A stretch of 64,000 nucleotides of DNA, taken from contig JAFWZV010000008.1 of the NCBI GenBank assembly GCA_017517305.1, forward strand, positions 32,928 to 96,927, written 5' to 3'. Source of the DNA: Lachnospiraceae bacterium. Its GTDB lineage: Bacteria > Bacillota > Clostridia > Lachnospirales > Lachnospiraceae. The notes below the pieces were generated by a model, which was not told the origin of the DNA, did not search any database, and was given only the letters and a program-made list of their open reading frames with translations. A program made the translations under genes and the position numbers. Of the stretch, positions 42,060 through 50,297 are shown piece by piece. Every line of letters starts with the position of its first letter. The first letter of the stretch is position 1.

Positions 42060-42085
42060 AATTTTCACCCCTTGAAGAAATTATT
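42037..42085. terminator. Perfect 14-base inverted repeat, probable terminator after the DUF3048 gene
   Basis: AATAATTTCTTCAA (42037-42050) and TTGAAGAAATTATT (42072-42085) pair perfectly around a 21-base loop. On the - strand it lies 17 bases after the DUF3048 stop and is followed by T-rich sequence, so termination is plausible despite the large loop. Confidence 0.6.
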
Positions 42086-42102
42086 CTCATAAATTTATCT
42101 AA

Positions 42103-43200
42103 TTATTCAAATACCACATCTCCAGAACCATTTGAATCTAAAACCTCAACGAAGGTCTTTCCAGGATTCATCTTTAACTGTGCGCCTGACTCATCATAGT
42201 ATTTTACTACACCATTTTCATTTCTCCAGGTAATATTAATAGCCTTACCATTAGAAATATAATAGCCTGAGCCACCAGCGTACCAGTCAATCTGAAGAAG
42301 TACATCATGTATAGGTGAATATGGTGCATAAATTGCAAGAATATTCTTATATGCAAGCTGCTCACCAGTCTCCTGATCTATCTGAGCCTCATCATACTGG
42401 AATCTCTTGTATAATTTTGCTTCTGAATCATATTCAAACCATGGTGTATAATATGCATTAAATGGCATTGTTACATTACTTGCAGTAATTCCACCCTCTA
42501 AATCAGTATCCTCAAGATTGAAGGCAAAGGACTTCTGGAATGAATCTTCATATTCCTTGCTATAGCCCATGTATTCGATACCTGCATTAATCATCTCGCC
42601 GTCAGTATAAACATTATGTGGTGCATATCTAGACTCATCTCTGTAGTACATAACATTACCTACACCCTCTATACCATTCATGTTATCTACTCCAAGCTGA
42701 TAAATCTTTTCTTCCGCAAATGATGTCCATCCATAATGTGCGTACAAATCACCAAGCATATGTGCTTTCTCTACATAATAATGCCTGGAGCTTCTTACTG
42801 GACCTAATTTTTCTATGTTATCATAGTCCTTAAATACACACATATAACGTGTAATGCTTCCCTCTACAAGCATCTCATAGGTTATGTCTGCCTGAGAAAT
42901 ACCTGACTGTGGCATAGCGTCGATTATGTTATTAATCATAATACAAAGAGGTCTCTGATTCTCAAGCTTCTCGTCAATCCACTCTCCAGTAAGCTCGCTA
43001 AGTACATAACCTTCTTTTGTTACAACTGTAATATCTGAAGGATTAGTCATAGTATCTTCTGATTCAATACTAATAACAGCTTCAGTTTGTGTAGTTGCCT
43101 CAGTTGTTTCCTTCTCCTTATCCTTTCCACATCCTGTAAGTAGGATTAAAGATAGAGTAAGTCCTGTAATCAATGTTTTAGTTAATTTCTTTCTTATCAT
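42103..43200 (-). CDS. DUF3048 (YerB-like) lipoprotein
   Basis: A 365-residue secreted lipoprotein: Lys-rich start, hydrophobic core and lipobox LLTGC near residue 24, followed by a Thr/Glu-rich linker. The DUF3048 domains follow, with RPLCIMINNIIDAMPQSGIS, ADITYEMLVEGSITRYMCVF, GPVRSSRHYYVE and a C-terminal domain with YAPYSPIHDVLLQIDWYAGG. YerB homologues are of unknown function. LspA (27475) would process it. The start overlaps the ybeY end by 23 bases. Confidence 0.9.
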   Translation of the reverse strand: MIRKKLTKTLITGLTLSLILLTGCGKDKEKETTEATTQTEAVISIESEDTMTNPSDITVVTKEGYVLSELTGEWIDEKLENQRPLCIMINNIIDAMPQSGISQADITYEMLVEGSITRYMCVFKDYDNIEKLGPVRSSRHYYVEKAHMLGDLYAHYGWTSFAEEKIYQLGVDNMNGIEGVGNVMYYRDESRYAPHNVYTDGEMINAGIEYMGYSKEYEDSFQKSFAFNLEDTDLEGGITASNVTMPFNAYYTPWFEYDSEAKLYKRFQYDEAQIDQETGEQLAYKNILAIYAPYSPIHDVLLQIDWYAGGSGYYISNGKAINITWRNENGVVKYYDESGAQLKMNPGKTFVEVLDSNGSGDVVFE

Positions 43201-43696
43201 CTCTGGTGTATCCTTTCTTAGTTAATATTTCTTCTTGCTTTTCCTCCATGATGATACGTTCTTCATCATTAATATGATCATATCCAAAGAGATGTAACAT
43301 ACTATGAGCAGTTAAAAATGCAGCCTCTCTTTTTCTAGTATGTCCAAATTCCTCAGCTTGAGACTTGATACGGTCAATATTAAGAATAATATCCCCCAGC
43401 ATTAATTCTCCTGTATCTTGATTGAAATATTCAAGAGGGTTGTCCTCTAAATCATCAAAATCCCCAACCTTATCAAATTCACACATAGGAAAAGATAATA
43501 CATCTGTAGGGGAATCAATTCCCCTGTGAAGCATATTTATCTCTTTAATACCATCATTGTCTGTGAAGATTACATTTACTTCACATTCATAAGGACATTT
43601 CATATAATCTATAGCTGCATGGATTATATCATTTACTATGTCCTCGTATGCTTTAGGTATTTCAGTATCTAATTCGTTCTCTATATAAATACTCAT
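43178..43696 (-). CDS. ybeY: Endoribonuclease YbeY
   Basis: A zinc-dependent RNase for 16S rRNA 3'-end maturation and ribosome quality control. The 172-residue protein has VNVIFTDNDGIKEINMLHRG, the TDVLSFPM block, LGDIILNIDRI and the metal motif HSMLHLFGYDH. The frame runs back to 43726, but AAAGGTGA a few bases before ATG 43696 decides the start. It sits downstream of phoH as in Bacillus. Confidence 0.95.
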   Translation of the reverse strand: MSIYIENELDTEIPKAYEDIVNDIIHAAIDYMKCPYECEVNVIFTDNDGIKEINMLHRGIDSPTDVLSFPMCEFDKVGDFDDLEDNPLEYFNQDTGELMLGDIILNIDRIKSQAEEFGHTRKREAAFLTAHSMLHLFGYDHINDEERIIMEEKQEEILTKKGYTRDDKKEIN

Positions 43697-43751
43697 CCTA
43701 AAATCACCTTTCTGATTATACAACATTTAACATTAGTTAGCAAGTTTTTGA

Positions 43752-44765
43752 CTATTTCCTTTTATTGGCGCCTTGCTCCTTCTTAGGAGCTCTTGCTTTT
43801 TGGCGTTCTACCTTCTCTTCGTAGGCCTCGTATGCGCTAACAATTTTTTGTACTAATGGATGTCTAACAACATCATCACTAGAGAAATGTACAATAGAAA
43901 TATCATCTATCTTATTTAAAACCTTTAGCGCAACCTCTAAGCCTGACTGAGCATCTTTAGGTAAGTCTTTCTGTGACAGGTCTCCTGTTATAATTGCTTT
44001 AGATCCAAAGCCAATTCTAGTTAGGAACATCTTCATCTGGGCGGGTGTGGTATTTTGAGCCTCATCAAGGACTATATATGCATTATCTAAGGTTCTACCA
44101 CGCATATATGCAAGCGGAGCGACCTCAATTAAACCTTTTTCCATATTTTTTAGGAAGGATTCCGCACCCATTATCTCATATAATGCATCGTATAATGGTC
44201 TTAAATATGGATCAACCTTACTTTGTAAATCTCCAGGCAAAAAGCCAAGCTTCTCTCCTGCCTCAATGGCAGGTCTTGTAAGGATGATTCTATTTACCTC
44301 ATTATTTTTAAATGCGGTTATGGCCTTTGCCATTGCCAGATAGGTTTTACCTGTTCCTGCAGGTCCTACACCAAATACTATCATATTTTTATCAATAGCA
44401 TCTAAATACTTTTTCTGACCTAAGGTTTTTGCTTTTACAGGTTTGCCATTAATTGTGTGACATACTGTATCCTTATCAAGCTCACTAACAAGTTTTTCAT
44501 CACCTGTTTTAGATAGAGAAACGGCATAATTAATGTTTTGATCTGTAATCACATTTCCATTTTTAGATAGATTAATCATTTGATTGATAACTGAAACAGC
44601 CATCTTAACATTATCTTCTTCTCCTGCTAGCTTAAGACTATCACCTCTTAATACTATGGTAACGTGATATGCTTTTTCTATATTCTTAATATTCCTATCA
44701 AACTGACCAAATATATTCTGGATATGTTCATTAGGAATACTTATGCTTTCAGAATATGAACTCAT
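43752..44765 (-). CDS. phoH: PhoH-family ATPase
   Basis: A 337-residue PhoH-like protein: an N-terminal KH-like RNA-binding region (FDRNIKNIEKAYHVTIVLRG), then the ATPase with Walker A GPAGTGKTYLAMAKA, RPAIEAGEKLGFLPGDLQSK, Walker B AYIVLDEAQNTTPAQMKMFL and ITGDLSQKDLP. PhoH proteins are linked to RNA metabolism, in keeping with the ybeY neighbour. A basic C-terminal tail follows. It begins directly after yqfD. Confidence 0.95.
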   Translation of the reverse strand: MSSYSESISIPNEHIQNIFGQFDRNIKNIEKAYHVTIVLRGDSLKLAGEEDNVKMAVSVINQMINLSKNGNVITDQNINYAVSLSKTGDEKLVSELDKDTVCHTINGKPVKAKTLGQKKYLDAIDKNMIVFGVGPAGTGKTYLAMAKAITAFKNNEVNRIILTRPAIEAGEKLGFLPGDLQSKVDPYLRPLYDALYEIMGAESFLKNMEKGLIEVAPLAYMRGRTLDNAYIVLDEAQNTTPAQMKMFLTRIGFGSKAIITGDLSQKDLPKDAQSGLEVALKVLNKIDDISIVHFSSDDVVRHPLVQKIVSAYEAYEEKVERQKARAPKKEQGANKRK

Positions 44766-45986
44766 CTATTGTTGTTCTCCTTCTTGGGTTATATCTATTT
44801 TTGATGGAATGCCAATTACCTCCTTAGCGACAATGGTTCCAGAGGCAATACATTTATCATTTTCAATGCTTATTGTAACATTATTTTCAAGGATTGACAC
44901 CCCTTTTTTCTTTAAATTATCAATATATAAAACTAATCGTTTATTTGCAATTTCTAATGCTTCATCCTTTGATAGTTTTACAGAGCTTAAGTTATATTCT
45001 TTGAAAGTGTTTTTAGTTATGCCTATTGGTAAATAGAGATTATTAAAAAGCTTAACCTTATTGCTTTCAGCGATTACATCATAATGATTATAATTAACTT
45101 TGCCAAAAGGTAGTTTAATTATATTATTACCAATATTTAATGAATATGTGTTTTTTGAATTTGATGTATATGTTTTATCACTTGTTGTCATTGAAAATTC
45201 ATCTGAGTATTCATATTCAACAATGCCCCACACTGTACCTTGTGCAGCAGTGTAACTACTTTCAATAAGTTCTTCGTATTCATTGTATATATTTACAACA
45301 CCGGTAATAAGTACATCATTTTTCTTGATTTCATCTCCAATATTTACCACTCTTGTTCCATTATTGATTACAATATCTGTAATTATTGCATCCTTATAGG
45401 CAGTTATGTTACATGGTTCTGTCATGGTAATACTTTGATCTGTAGGGATGGTTTCCTCTATGTTAACTATCAAATTTGTACCTTTTATCTGGCAACTAAT
45501 CCATGCTATATTTTTGTATTGCTCACGTAAGGCTTTTTCCAACTCATTACAATCGATATCCTTCTTATTTGTACCCATAGGAACATATTCATCAATAATG
45601 TTTTTTGTTAGTTCTTCTTTGGTATATAATTCATTACCTTCAATTGAAATATTCCATATATAATTTGAAAATATAAATATACTAATAATAAACAAAAGAA
45701 AGCATAAGATAAAAATCTTTCGCTTTCTATATTTGTAGAAAAAATATGGCAAACCATATTTGTCCCTTACCTCTAAGGTTGTCTTAATTTTCTCGTTATA
45801 TTCTAATATTTTTTTATAGTCTTTGCTAGATAATTGAAATATATAACCATCATCTGAATTAGTGAAATTATGTATTATTACATCATTCTTTTTGCATATA
45901 TTTATTAATCTATCTTTTCTAAAGCCCTTTATCTCAAGTAATATTTGCCCTTTAAACCAATTAATTGTTTTATTCTTAATTTTCAT
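44766..45986 (-). CDS. yqfD: Sporulation protein YqfD
   Basis: A 406-residue membrane protein made in the mother cell during sporulation. The N-terminal part (LLEIKGFRKDRLINICKKND) precedes one membrane helix (about 92-110, KIFILCFLLFIISIFIFSNY). A large outer domain follows with VPMGTNKKDIDCNELEKAL, YKNIAWISCQIKGTNLIVNI and GTIVAKEVIG. The yqfC-yqfD-phoH order is as in Bacillus, where the first two are under sigma E. Base composition is more AT-rich than the neighbours. Confidence 0.92.
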   Translation of the reverse strand: MKIKNKTINWFKGQILLEIKGFRKDRLINICKKNDVIIHNFTNSDDGYIFQLSSKDYKKILEYNEKIKTTLEVRDKYGLPYFFYKYRKRKIFILCFLLFIISIFIFSNYIWNISIEGNELYTKEELTKNIIDEYVPMGTNKKDIDCNELEKALREQYKNIAWISCQIKGTNLIVNIEETIPTDQSITMTEPCNITAYKDAIITDIVINNGTRVVNIGDEIKKNDVLITGVVNIYNEYEELIESSYTAAQGTVWGIVEYEYSDEFSMTTSDKTYTSNSKNTYSLNIGNNIIKLPFGKVNYNHYDVIAESNKVKLFNNLYLPIGITKNTFKEYNLSSVKLSKDEALEIANKRLVLYIDNLKKKGVSILENNVTISIENDKCIASGTIVAKEVIGIPSKIDITQEGEQQ

Positions 45987-45995
45987 ATTACTTCC

Positions 45996-46202
45996 TCATG
46001 ATTTTAAATATTCTATATTTGTTATTGCTCCTGATATTTTTAAGCTTAGGTTACTAAAGGAATCAAGCTGCAGATTATTTCCTGTGATAATGACTACAAG
46101 CCCTTTGCAACAAATACGTATTGATTTTTCGTCGAAGAAATCAATGCTTTTATAGTTTTCAATAAATAATGCCTTATTATCTAATATAATTGTTTTAATC
46201 AT
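45996..46202 (-). CDS. yqfC: YqfC/YabP-family sporulation protein (short)
   Basis: A 68-residue beta-rich protein: DNKALFIENYKSIDFFDEKS, IRICCKGLVVIITGNNLQLD and SLKISGAITNIEYL follow the YabP/YqfC pattern. It is shorter than Bacillus YqfC (about 93 residues), lacking the N-terminal part. An in-frame stop about 18 bases upstream excludes a longer ATG form, and there is no good ribosome binding site before ATG 46202. It lies nine bases before yqfD. Confidence 0.82.
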   Translation of the reverse strand: MIKTIILDNKALFIENYKSIDFFDEKSIRICCKGLVVIITGNNLQLDSFSNLSLKISGAITNIEYLKS

Positions 46203-46255
46203 TATAATTACCGTTTTTTAATAGTATATTTATAATTGAGAAAAATTAGGACAAA

Positions 46256-46292
46256 AAAAGAGTTACTAATTGTTTAAATTAGTAACTCTTTT
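46256..46292 (-). terminator. Terminator of rpsU
   Basis: AAAAGAGTTACTAATT (46256-46271) pairs perfectly with AATTAGTAACTCTTTT (46277-46292) around a five-base loop. On the - strand it is followed by a run of T. It lies 15 bases after the rpsU stop. Confidence 0.94.
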
Positions 46293-46307
46293 ATATAATC
46301 TTAATAA

Positions 46308-46484
46308 TTACTTAAACTTACGCTTTCTAGCAGCCTCTGACTTCTTCTTACGCTTAACGCTTGGCTTCTCGTAATGCTCTCTCTTACGAATCTCCTGCTG
46401 AATTCCAGCCTTAGCGCAGTTTCTTTTAAATCTTCTAAGAGCGCTATCTAAAGTCTCGTCTTCTTTAACTTTTACGCTTGACAT
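46308..46484 (-). CDS. rpsU: 30S ribosomal protein S21
   Basis: A 58-residue very basic protein: [20 protein letters not shown], then [20 protein letters not shown] and a Lys/Arg-rich tail ending RKRKFK. This is the complete S21 sequence pattern. ATG 46484 follows a GGAGGGAGG site. It is a single-gene unit between its own promoter and terminator. In Bacillus rpsU is also upstream of yqfC-yqfD-phoH. Confidence 0.97.
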   Translation of the reverse strand: MSSVKVKEDETLDSALRRFKRNCAKAGIQQEIRKREHYEKPSVKRKKKSEAARKRKFK

Positions 46485-46570
46485 ACTATCCTCAACCTCC
46501 CTCCAGTTGCGAAATATCTAATTACGTGCTATACAACTGTTTGGGTTTACCTCCAAATCGCACATCAACT

Positions 46571-46598
46571 ATTATAACACAATAAAAATATTCGTCAA
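46571..46598 (-). promoter_or_regulatory. Promoter of rpsU
   Basis: On the - strand TTGACG (46598-46593), 16 bases, TATAAT (46576-46571) with an upstream TG. The leader to the start is about 85 bases. The -35 element is part of a long inverted repeat reaching to 46666. Confidence 0.85.
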
Positions 46599-46666
46599 CA
46601 GAAAAATGAAATTAATTACAAATTTTAGCATATAATTCCATGTAAATTCCTATGACGAATATTTTT
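46584..46666. repeat. 14-base inverted repeat between clpP and the rpsU promoter
   Basis: AAAAATATTCGTCA (46584-46597) and TGACGAATATTTTT (46653-46666) are perfect inverted copies separated by 55 bases. The left arm overlaps the rpsU -35; the right arm lies 20 bases after the clpP stop. Confidence 0.8.
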
Positions 46667-46686
46667 TATAGATTATACGGGAGTAA

Positions 46687-47271
46687 TTAAGCTCTGTTAG
46701 TGAAAATATGATCAATTAAACCATACTCAAGAGCTGCTTCAGCAGATAAGAAATTATCTCTCTCTGTATCTCTTTCAATAATCTCTATAGGCTGCCCTGT
46801 ATTAGCACTTAATATCTTATTAAGCTTATCTCTAGTCTTAATTATATGATCAGCATGGATCTTCATATCTGATGCCTGACCCTGGGCACCACCAAGTGGC
46901 TGATGAATCATTATTTCTGAATTAGGAAGAGCTATTCTCTTACCCTTTGTTCCTCCTGCAAGAAGAAATGCACCCATACTAGCAGCCATACCAACACAAA
47001 TAGTTGATACATCACACTTTATGTACTGCATGGTATCATAAATACCAAAACCAGCACTTACAGAACCTCCAGGGCTGTTAATATAAAGACTGATATCCTT
47101 ATTTGGATCCTCTGATTCTAAGAATAAAAGCTGTGCAATTACAAGGCTTGCAGTAACATCATTAACCTCATCTGCAAGAAAAATAATTCTGTCCTTTAAA
47201 AGTCTTGAATAAATGTCGTATGCGCGCTCTCCTCTACTTGTCTGCTCTACGACGGTAGGTACTAATGCCAT
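46687..47271 (-). CDS. clpP: ATP-dependent Clp protease proteolytic subunit
   Basis: ClpP is the barrel-shaped serine peptidase that works with ClpX or ClpC. The 194-residue protein starts [20 protein letters not shown] and has the catalytic Ser98 (GMAASMGAF), His123 (MIHQPLGG) and an Asp in [15 protein letters not shown]. Length is exactly typical. The frame runs back to 47313, but the standard start is ATG 47271, 11 bases after AAGGGA. clpX is not adjacent, unlike the common clpP-clpX pair. Confidence 0.97.
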   Translation of the reverse strand: MALVPTVVEQTSRGERAYDIYSRLLKDRIIFLADEVNDVTASLVIAQLLFLESEDPNKDISLYINSPGGSVSAGFGIYDTMQYIKCDVSTICVGMAASMGAFLLAGGTKGKRIALPNSEIMIHQPLGGAQGQASDMKIHADHIIKTRDKLNKILSANTGQPIEIIERDTERDNFLSAEAALEYGLIDHIFTNRA

Positions 47272-47370
47272 AAATAAATCATTCCCTTCTAAAAAATGTT
47301 TTAATAGTATCAATAAATTAATCTACATACAAATATAATATTTATATTATTTATGAGATTAATTCAATAA

Positions 47371-47408
47371 TTTATAGTCAGTTGCACCTATCGTCAACTG
47401 ACTATAAA
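47371..47408. terminator. Long hairpin downstream of alaS
   Basis: TTTATAGTCAGTTG (47371-47384) and CAACTGACTATAAA (47395-47408) form a perfect 14-base stem with a 10-base loop, about 70 bases after the alaS stop. The U-tract on the - strand is weak, so termination is likely but not certain. Confidence 0.6.
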
Positions 47409-47479
47409 TGAATTTATTTTATGATATTTATATTATCATATAGCTTAATAATTGCAATAAACCATAGGTTTAAATAAAA

Positions 47480-50119
47480 TTATGATAACTGAGCCTTTGC
47501 TTCATCTACACCAGTACTAAGAGCGTTTGAAATACCAGCAGGGTCCTTACCACCTGCCTGAGCCATATTTGGACGACCACCGCCGCCACCACCTACCATA
47601 GGGGCAATCTTCTTAACAATATTTCCTGCATGAGCACCAGCTGATACAGCATCATCTGTAGCCATAACAATTAAGTTAACCTTTCCATCCATATCGGAGG
47701 CAAGAATAACAACTCCTGAACCTATCTTTGCTTTTAAGTCATCTCCCAGGTTTCTAAGAGCGTTCATATCTATTCCGCTGACATTTACTGGAAGTACCTT
47801 ATATGAGCCAACCTCTACAGCATTGCTCATTACGTCACCCACTGACTCCTTAGCCATCTTATCCTTAAGCTTCTGATTCTCAGCGTTAAGAGCCTTAATC
47901 TCTGCGAGCATAGCTTCAATCTTTTCTGTAAGCTTAGCAGGTTCAGTCTTGGCTGCTATAGCAGCGGCATGAAGCTCAGTCTCAAGCTTCTTATAGTAAT
48001 CGAAAGCGCCAGTTGAGGTAAGTGCTTCGATACGTCTTACACCAGCTGCAACACCCTGCTCAGATATAATCTTGAATGTACCAATTACACCAGTGTTAGG
48101 AACGTGAGTACCACCACAAAGCTCCTTAGAGAACTCTCCCATACTAACAACACGAACTGTTTCGCCATACTTCTCACCGAAAAGTGCCATAGCTCCGGTC
48201 TTCTTAGCATCCTCTATAGACATTTCAGCAGTTTCAACTGCTAAATCTCTCTCAATTTCAGCATTTACAATAGCTTCAACCTTGGCAATTTCATCCTTAG
48301 TCATAGCCTGAATATGTGTGAAGTCAAAACGAAGTCTATCCTGTGCCACATAGGAACCAGCCTGCTCAACATGTCCACCAAGAACAGTTTTAAGTGCCTT
48401 CTGAAGAAGGTGAGTTGCTGAATGGTTCTTACATGTAAGTCCTCTCTGGTTCTCATCTACAGAAAGTGCAGCTGTTTCATTAACCTTAATCTCTCCGCTT
48501 TCAACATATCCTACATGTGCAATCTTTCCACCTACAACCTTAACAGTGTCCTTAACTACAAATGTACCATTTGCAGTTTTAATAACACCTGAATCTCCAC
48601 ACTGACCACCCATTGTAGCGTAGAATGGAGTTACATCTGTAAGAATTGAGCCGTTTTGGCCTTCTGATAATGTATCAACAACTGCATCCTCAGTAGTCAT
48701 TGCAACTACATTTGCATCAAGGGATAATTTATCATAGCCATCAAACTCAGTTACAAGGTCTACTGGAAGCTCCTCATAAATAGTCGCATCAGCGCCCATA
48801 TAAGTTGAAACCTTACGAGCCTTTCTAGCTGTTGTTCTCTGTATTTCCATACACTCCTTATAGCCATCCTCATCAACAGTCATTCCTGTTTCTTCAAGGA
48901 TTTCCTTAGTAAGGTCAAGAGGGAATCCATAAGTATCATAAAGCTTAAATGCATTCTCTCCACTAAGCTCTTTTTCACCCTTTGACTTCATATCCTCTAC
49001 ATAACCACTAAGGATAGCAAGTCCCTGGTCAATAGTCTTATTAAAGCTTTCCTCTTCCTTGTTAAGAGTAGCAAATATATGCTCCTGCTTCTCAAGTAAC
49101 TCTGGGTATGCATCCTTTGAGCACTCAATAACTGTCTTACAAAGCTCAGCAAGGAACATATCCTTAATTCCAAGCATTCTTCCATGTCTTGCAGCACGTC
49201 TAAGAAGTCTTCTTAATACATATCCTCTTCCTTCGTTTGATGGAAGAACACCGTCAGAAGTCATAAATGTAACTGAACGAATATGGTCAGTGATAAGTCT
49301 GATAGATACATCCTTCTTTTCATCAGCCTTATATGTAGCACCAGCCATTTCACAGATTTTATCTCTTAGTGCCTTAAGGGTATCTACATCAAATATTGAG
49401 TCAACATCCTGAACTACTACAGCAAGACGCTCAAGTCCCATACCTGTATCAATATTCTTTTGATCAAGCTCTACATAATTATTATTACCATCATTATCAA
49501 ACTGAGTAAATACGTTGTTCCAAACCTCCATGTATCTGTCACAATCACAGCCTACAGTACAATCTGGCTTTCCACATCCGTACTTCTCGCCTCTATCATA
49601 GTAAACCTCAGAACATGGACCACAAGGACCAGCACCATGCTCCCAAAAGTTATCAGCTTTGCCAAACTTGAATATTCTCTCTGGGGCAATACCAATCTTT
49701 CTATGCCATATATCAAAGGCCTCGTCATCCTCGAGATATACTGATGGATAAAGTCTATTAGGATCAAGTCCAACAACCTCTGTTAAAAATTCCCATGTCC
49801 ACTCAATTGCTTCATTCTTAAAGTAGTCACCAAAAGAAAAGTTTCCAAGCATCTCGAAGAAGGTACCATGTCTAGCAGTTTTACCAACATTTTCAATATC
49901 ACCTGTTCTAATACACTTCTGACAAGTTGTAACTCTTCTTCTAGGTGGAATCTCCTGACCTGTAAAATAAGGCTTAAGAGGCGCCATACCTGAATTAATC
50001 AAAAGTAAGCTGTTATCATTGTGTGGAATAAGTGAAAAGCTGTTCATCTTAAGATGATCCTTGCTCTCAAAGAATTCCAAAAACATCTTTCTAAGTTCAT
50101 TTACACCGTATTTCTTCAC
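47480..50119 (-). CDS. alaS: Alanyl-tRNA synthetase
   Basis: Charges tRNA-Ala and edits mischarged Ser or Gly. The 879-residue protein has the class II core (MFLEFFESKDHLKMNSFSLI, NSGMAPLKPYFTGQEIPP, FEMLGNFSFGDYFK), the editing domain with HSATH and CGGTH metal motifs, and the C-terminal coiled coil and glycine-rich C-Ala domain (GGGGGGRPNMAQAGG). AGGAGG nine bases upstream selects the GTG start at 50119 (VKKYGVNELRK). No T-box leader is seen in the short space upstream. Confidence 0.97.
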   Translation of the reverse strand: MKKYGVNELRKMFLEFFESKDHLKMNSFSLIPHNDNSLLLINSGMAPLKPYFTGQEIPPRRRVTTCQKCIRTGDIENVGKTARHGTFFEMLGNFSFGDYFKNEAIEWTWEFLTEVVGLDPNRLYPSVYLEDDEAFDIWHRKIGIAPERIFKFGKADNFWEHGAGPCGPCSEVYYDRGEKYGCGKPDCTVGCDCDRYMEVWNNVFTQFDNDGNNNYVELDQKNIDTGMGLERLAVVVQDVDSIFDVDTLKALRDKICEMAGATYKADEKKDVSIRLITDHIRSVTFMTSDGVLPSNEGRGYVLRRLLRRAARHGRMLGIKDMFLAELCKTVIECSKDAYPELLEKQEHIFATLNKEEESFNKTIDQGLAILSGYVEDMKSKGEKELSGENAFKLYDTYGFPLDLTKEILEETGMTVDEDGYKECMEIQRTTARKARKVSTYMGADATIYEELPVDLVTEFDGYDKLSLDANVVAMTTEDAVVDTLSEGQNGSILTDVTPFYATMGGQCGDSGVIKTANGTFVVKDTVKVVGGKIAHVGYVESGEIKVNETAALSVDENQRGLTCKNHSATHLLQKALKTVLGGHVEQAGSYVAQDRLRFDFTHIQAMTKDEIAKVEAIVNAEIERDLAVETAEMSIEDAKKTGAMALFGEKYGETVRVVSMGEFSKELCGGTHVPNTGVIGTFKIISEQGVAAGVRRIEALTSTGAFDYYKKLETELHAAAIAAKTEPAKLTEKIEAMLAEIKALNAENQKLKDKMAKESVGDVMSNAVEVGSYKVLPVNVSGIDMNALRNLGDDLKAKIGSGVVILASDMDGKVNLIVMATDDAVSAGAHAGNIVKKIAPMVGGGGGGRPNMAQAGGKDPAGISNALSTGVDEAKAQLS

Positions 50120-50151
50120 GTTATATATCCTCCTAGTTACAATCACACTAA

Positions 50152-50292
50152 TTATTCCTTGCTTTCAGCAGCAAGCTTTGCGTTTTTATTAGCTCTTATC
50201 TTACCACCAACCTTGATTCCAACAAAGGCACAGGCAAGGAAAAGAATAAACTTTACTAAATATAATACCAATTCACTGATCAATGCACTCAT
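50152..50292 (-). CDS. 46-residue membrane small protein between hisIE and alaS
   Basis: A short ORF with AGGAGGT seven bases before ATG 50292. The protein starts MSALISELVLYLVKFILFLA and continues CAFVGIKVGGKIRANKNAK: one membrane helix with a small-residue stretch (VGIKVGG), then a basic region and a Glu/Lys end. It lies five bases after hisIE and 32 before alaS in the same direction. I do not recognise the family. The good ribosome binding site and tight packing argue it is translated. Confidence 0.75.
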   Translation of the reverse strand: MSALISELVLYLVKFILFLACAFVGIKVGGKIRANKNAKLAAESKE

Positions 50293-50297
50293 ATTAT

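Noticed and set aside
49059-49412. 117-codon + strand ORF inside alaS
   Set aside because: Antisense to the alanyl-tRNA synthetase catalytic domain, which is intact.
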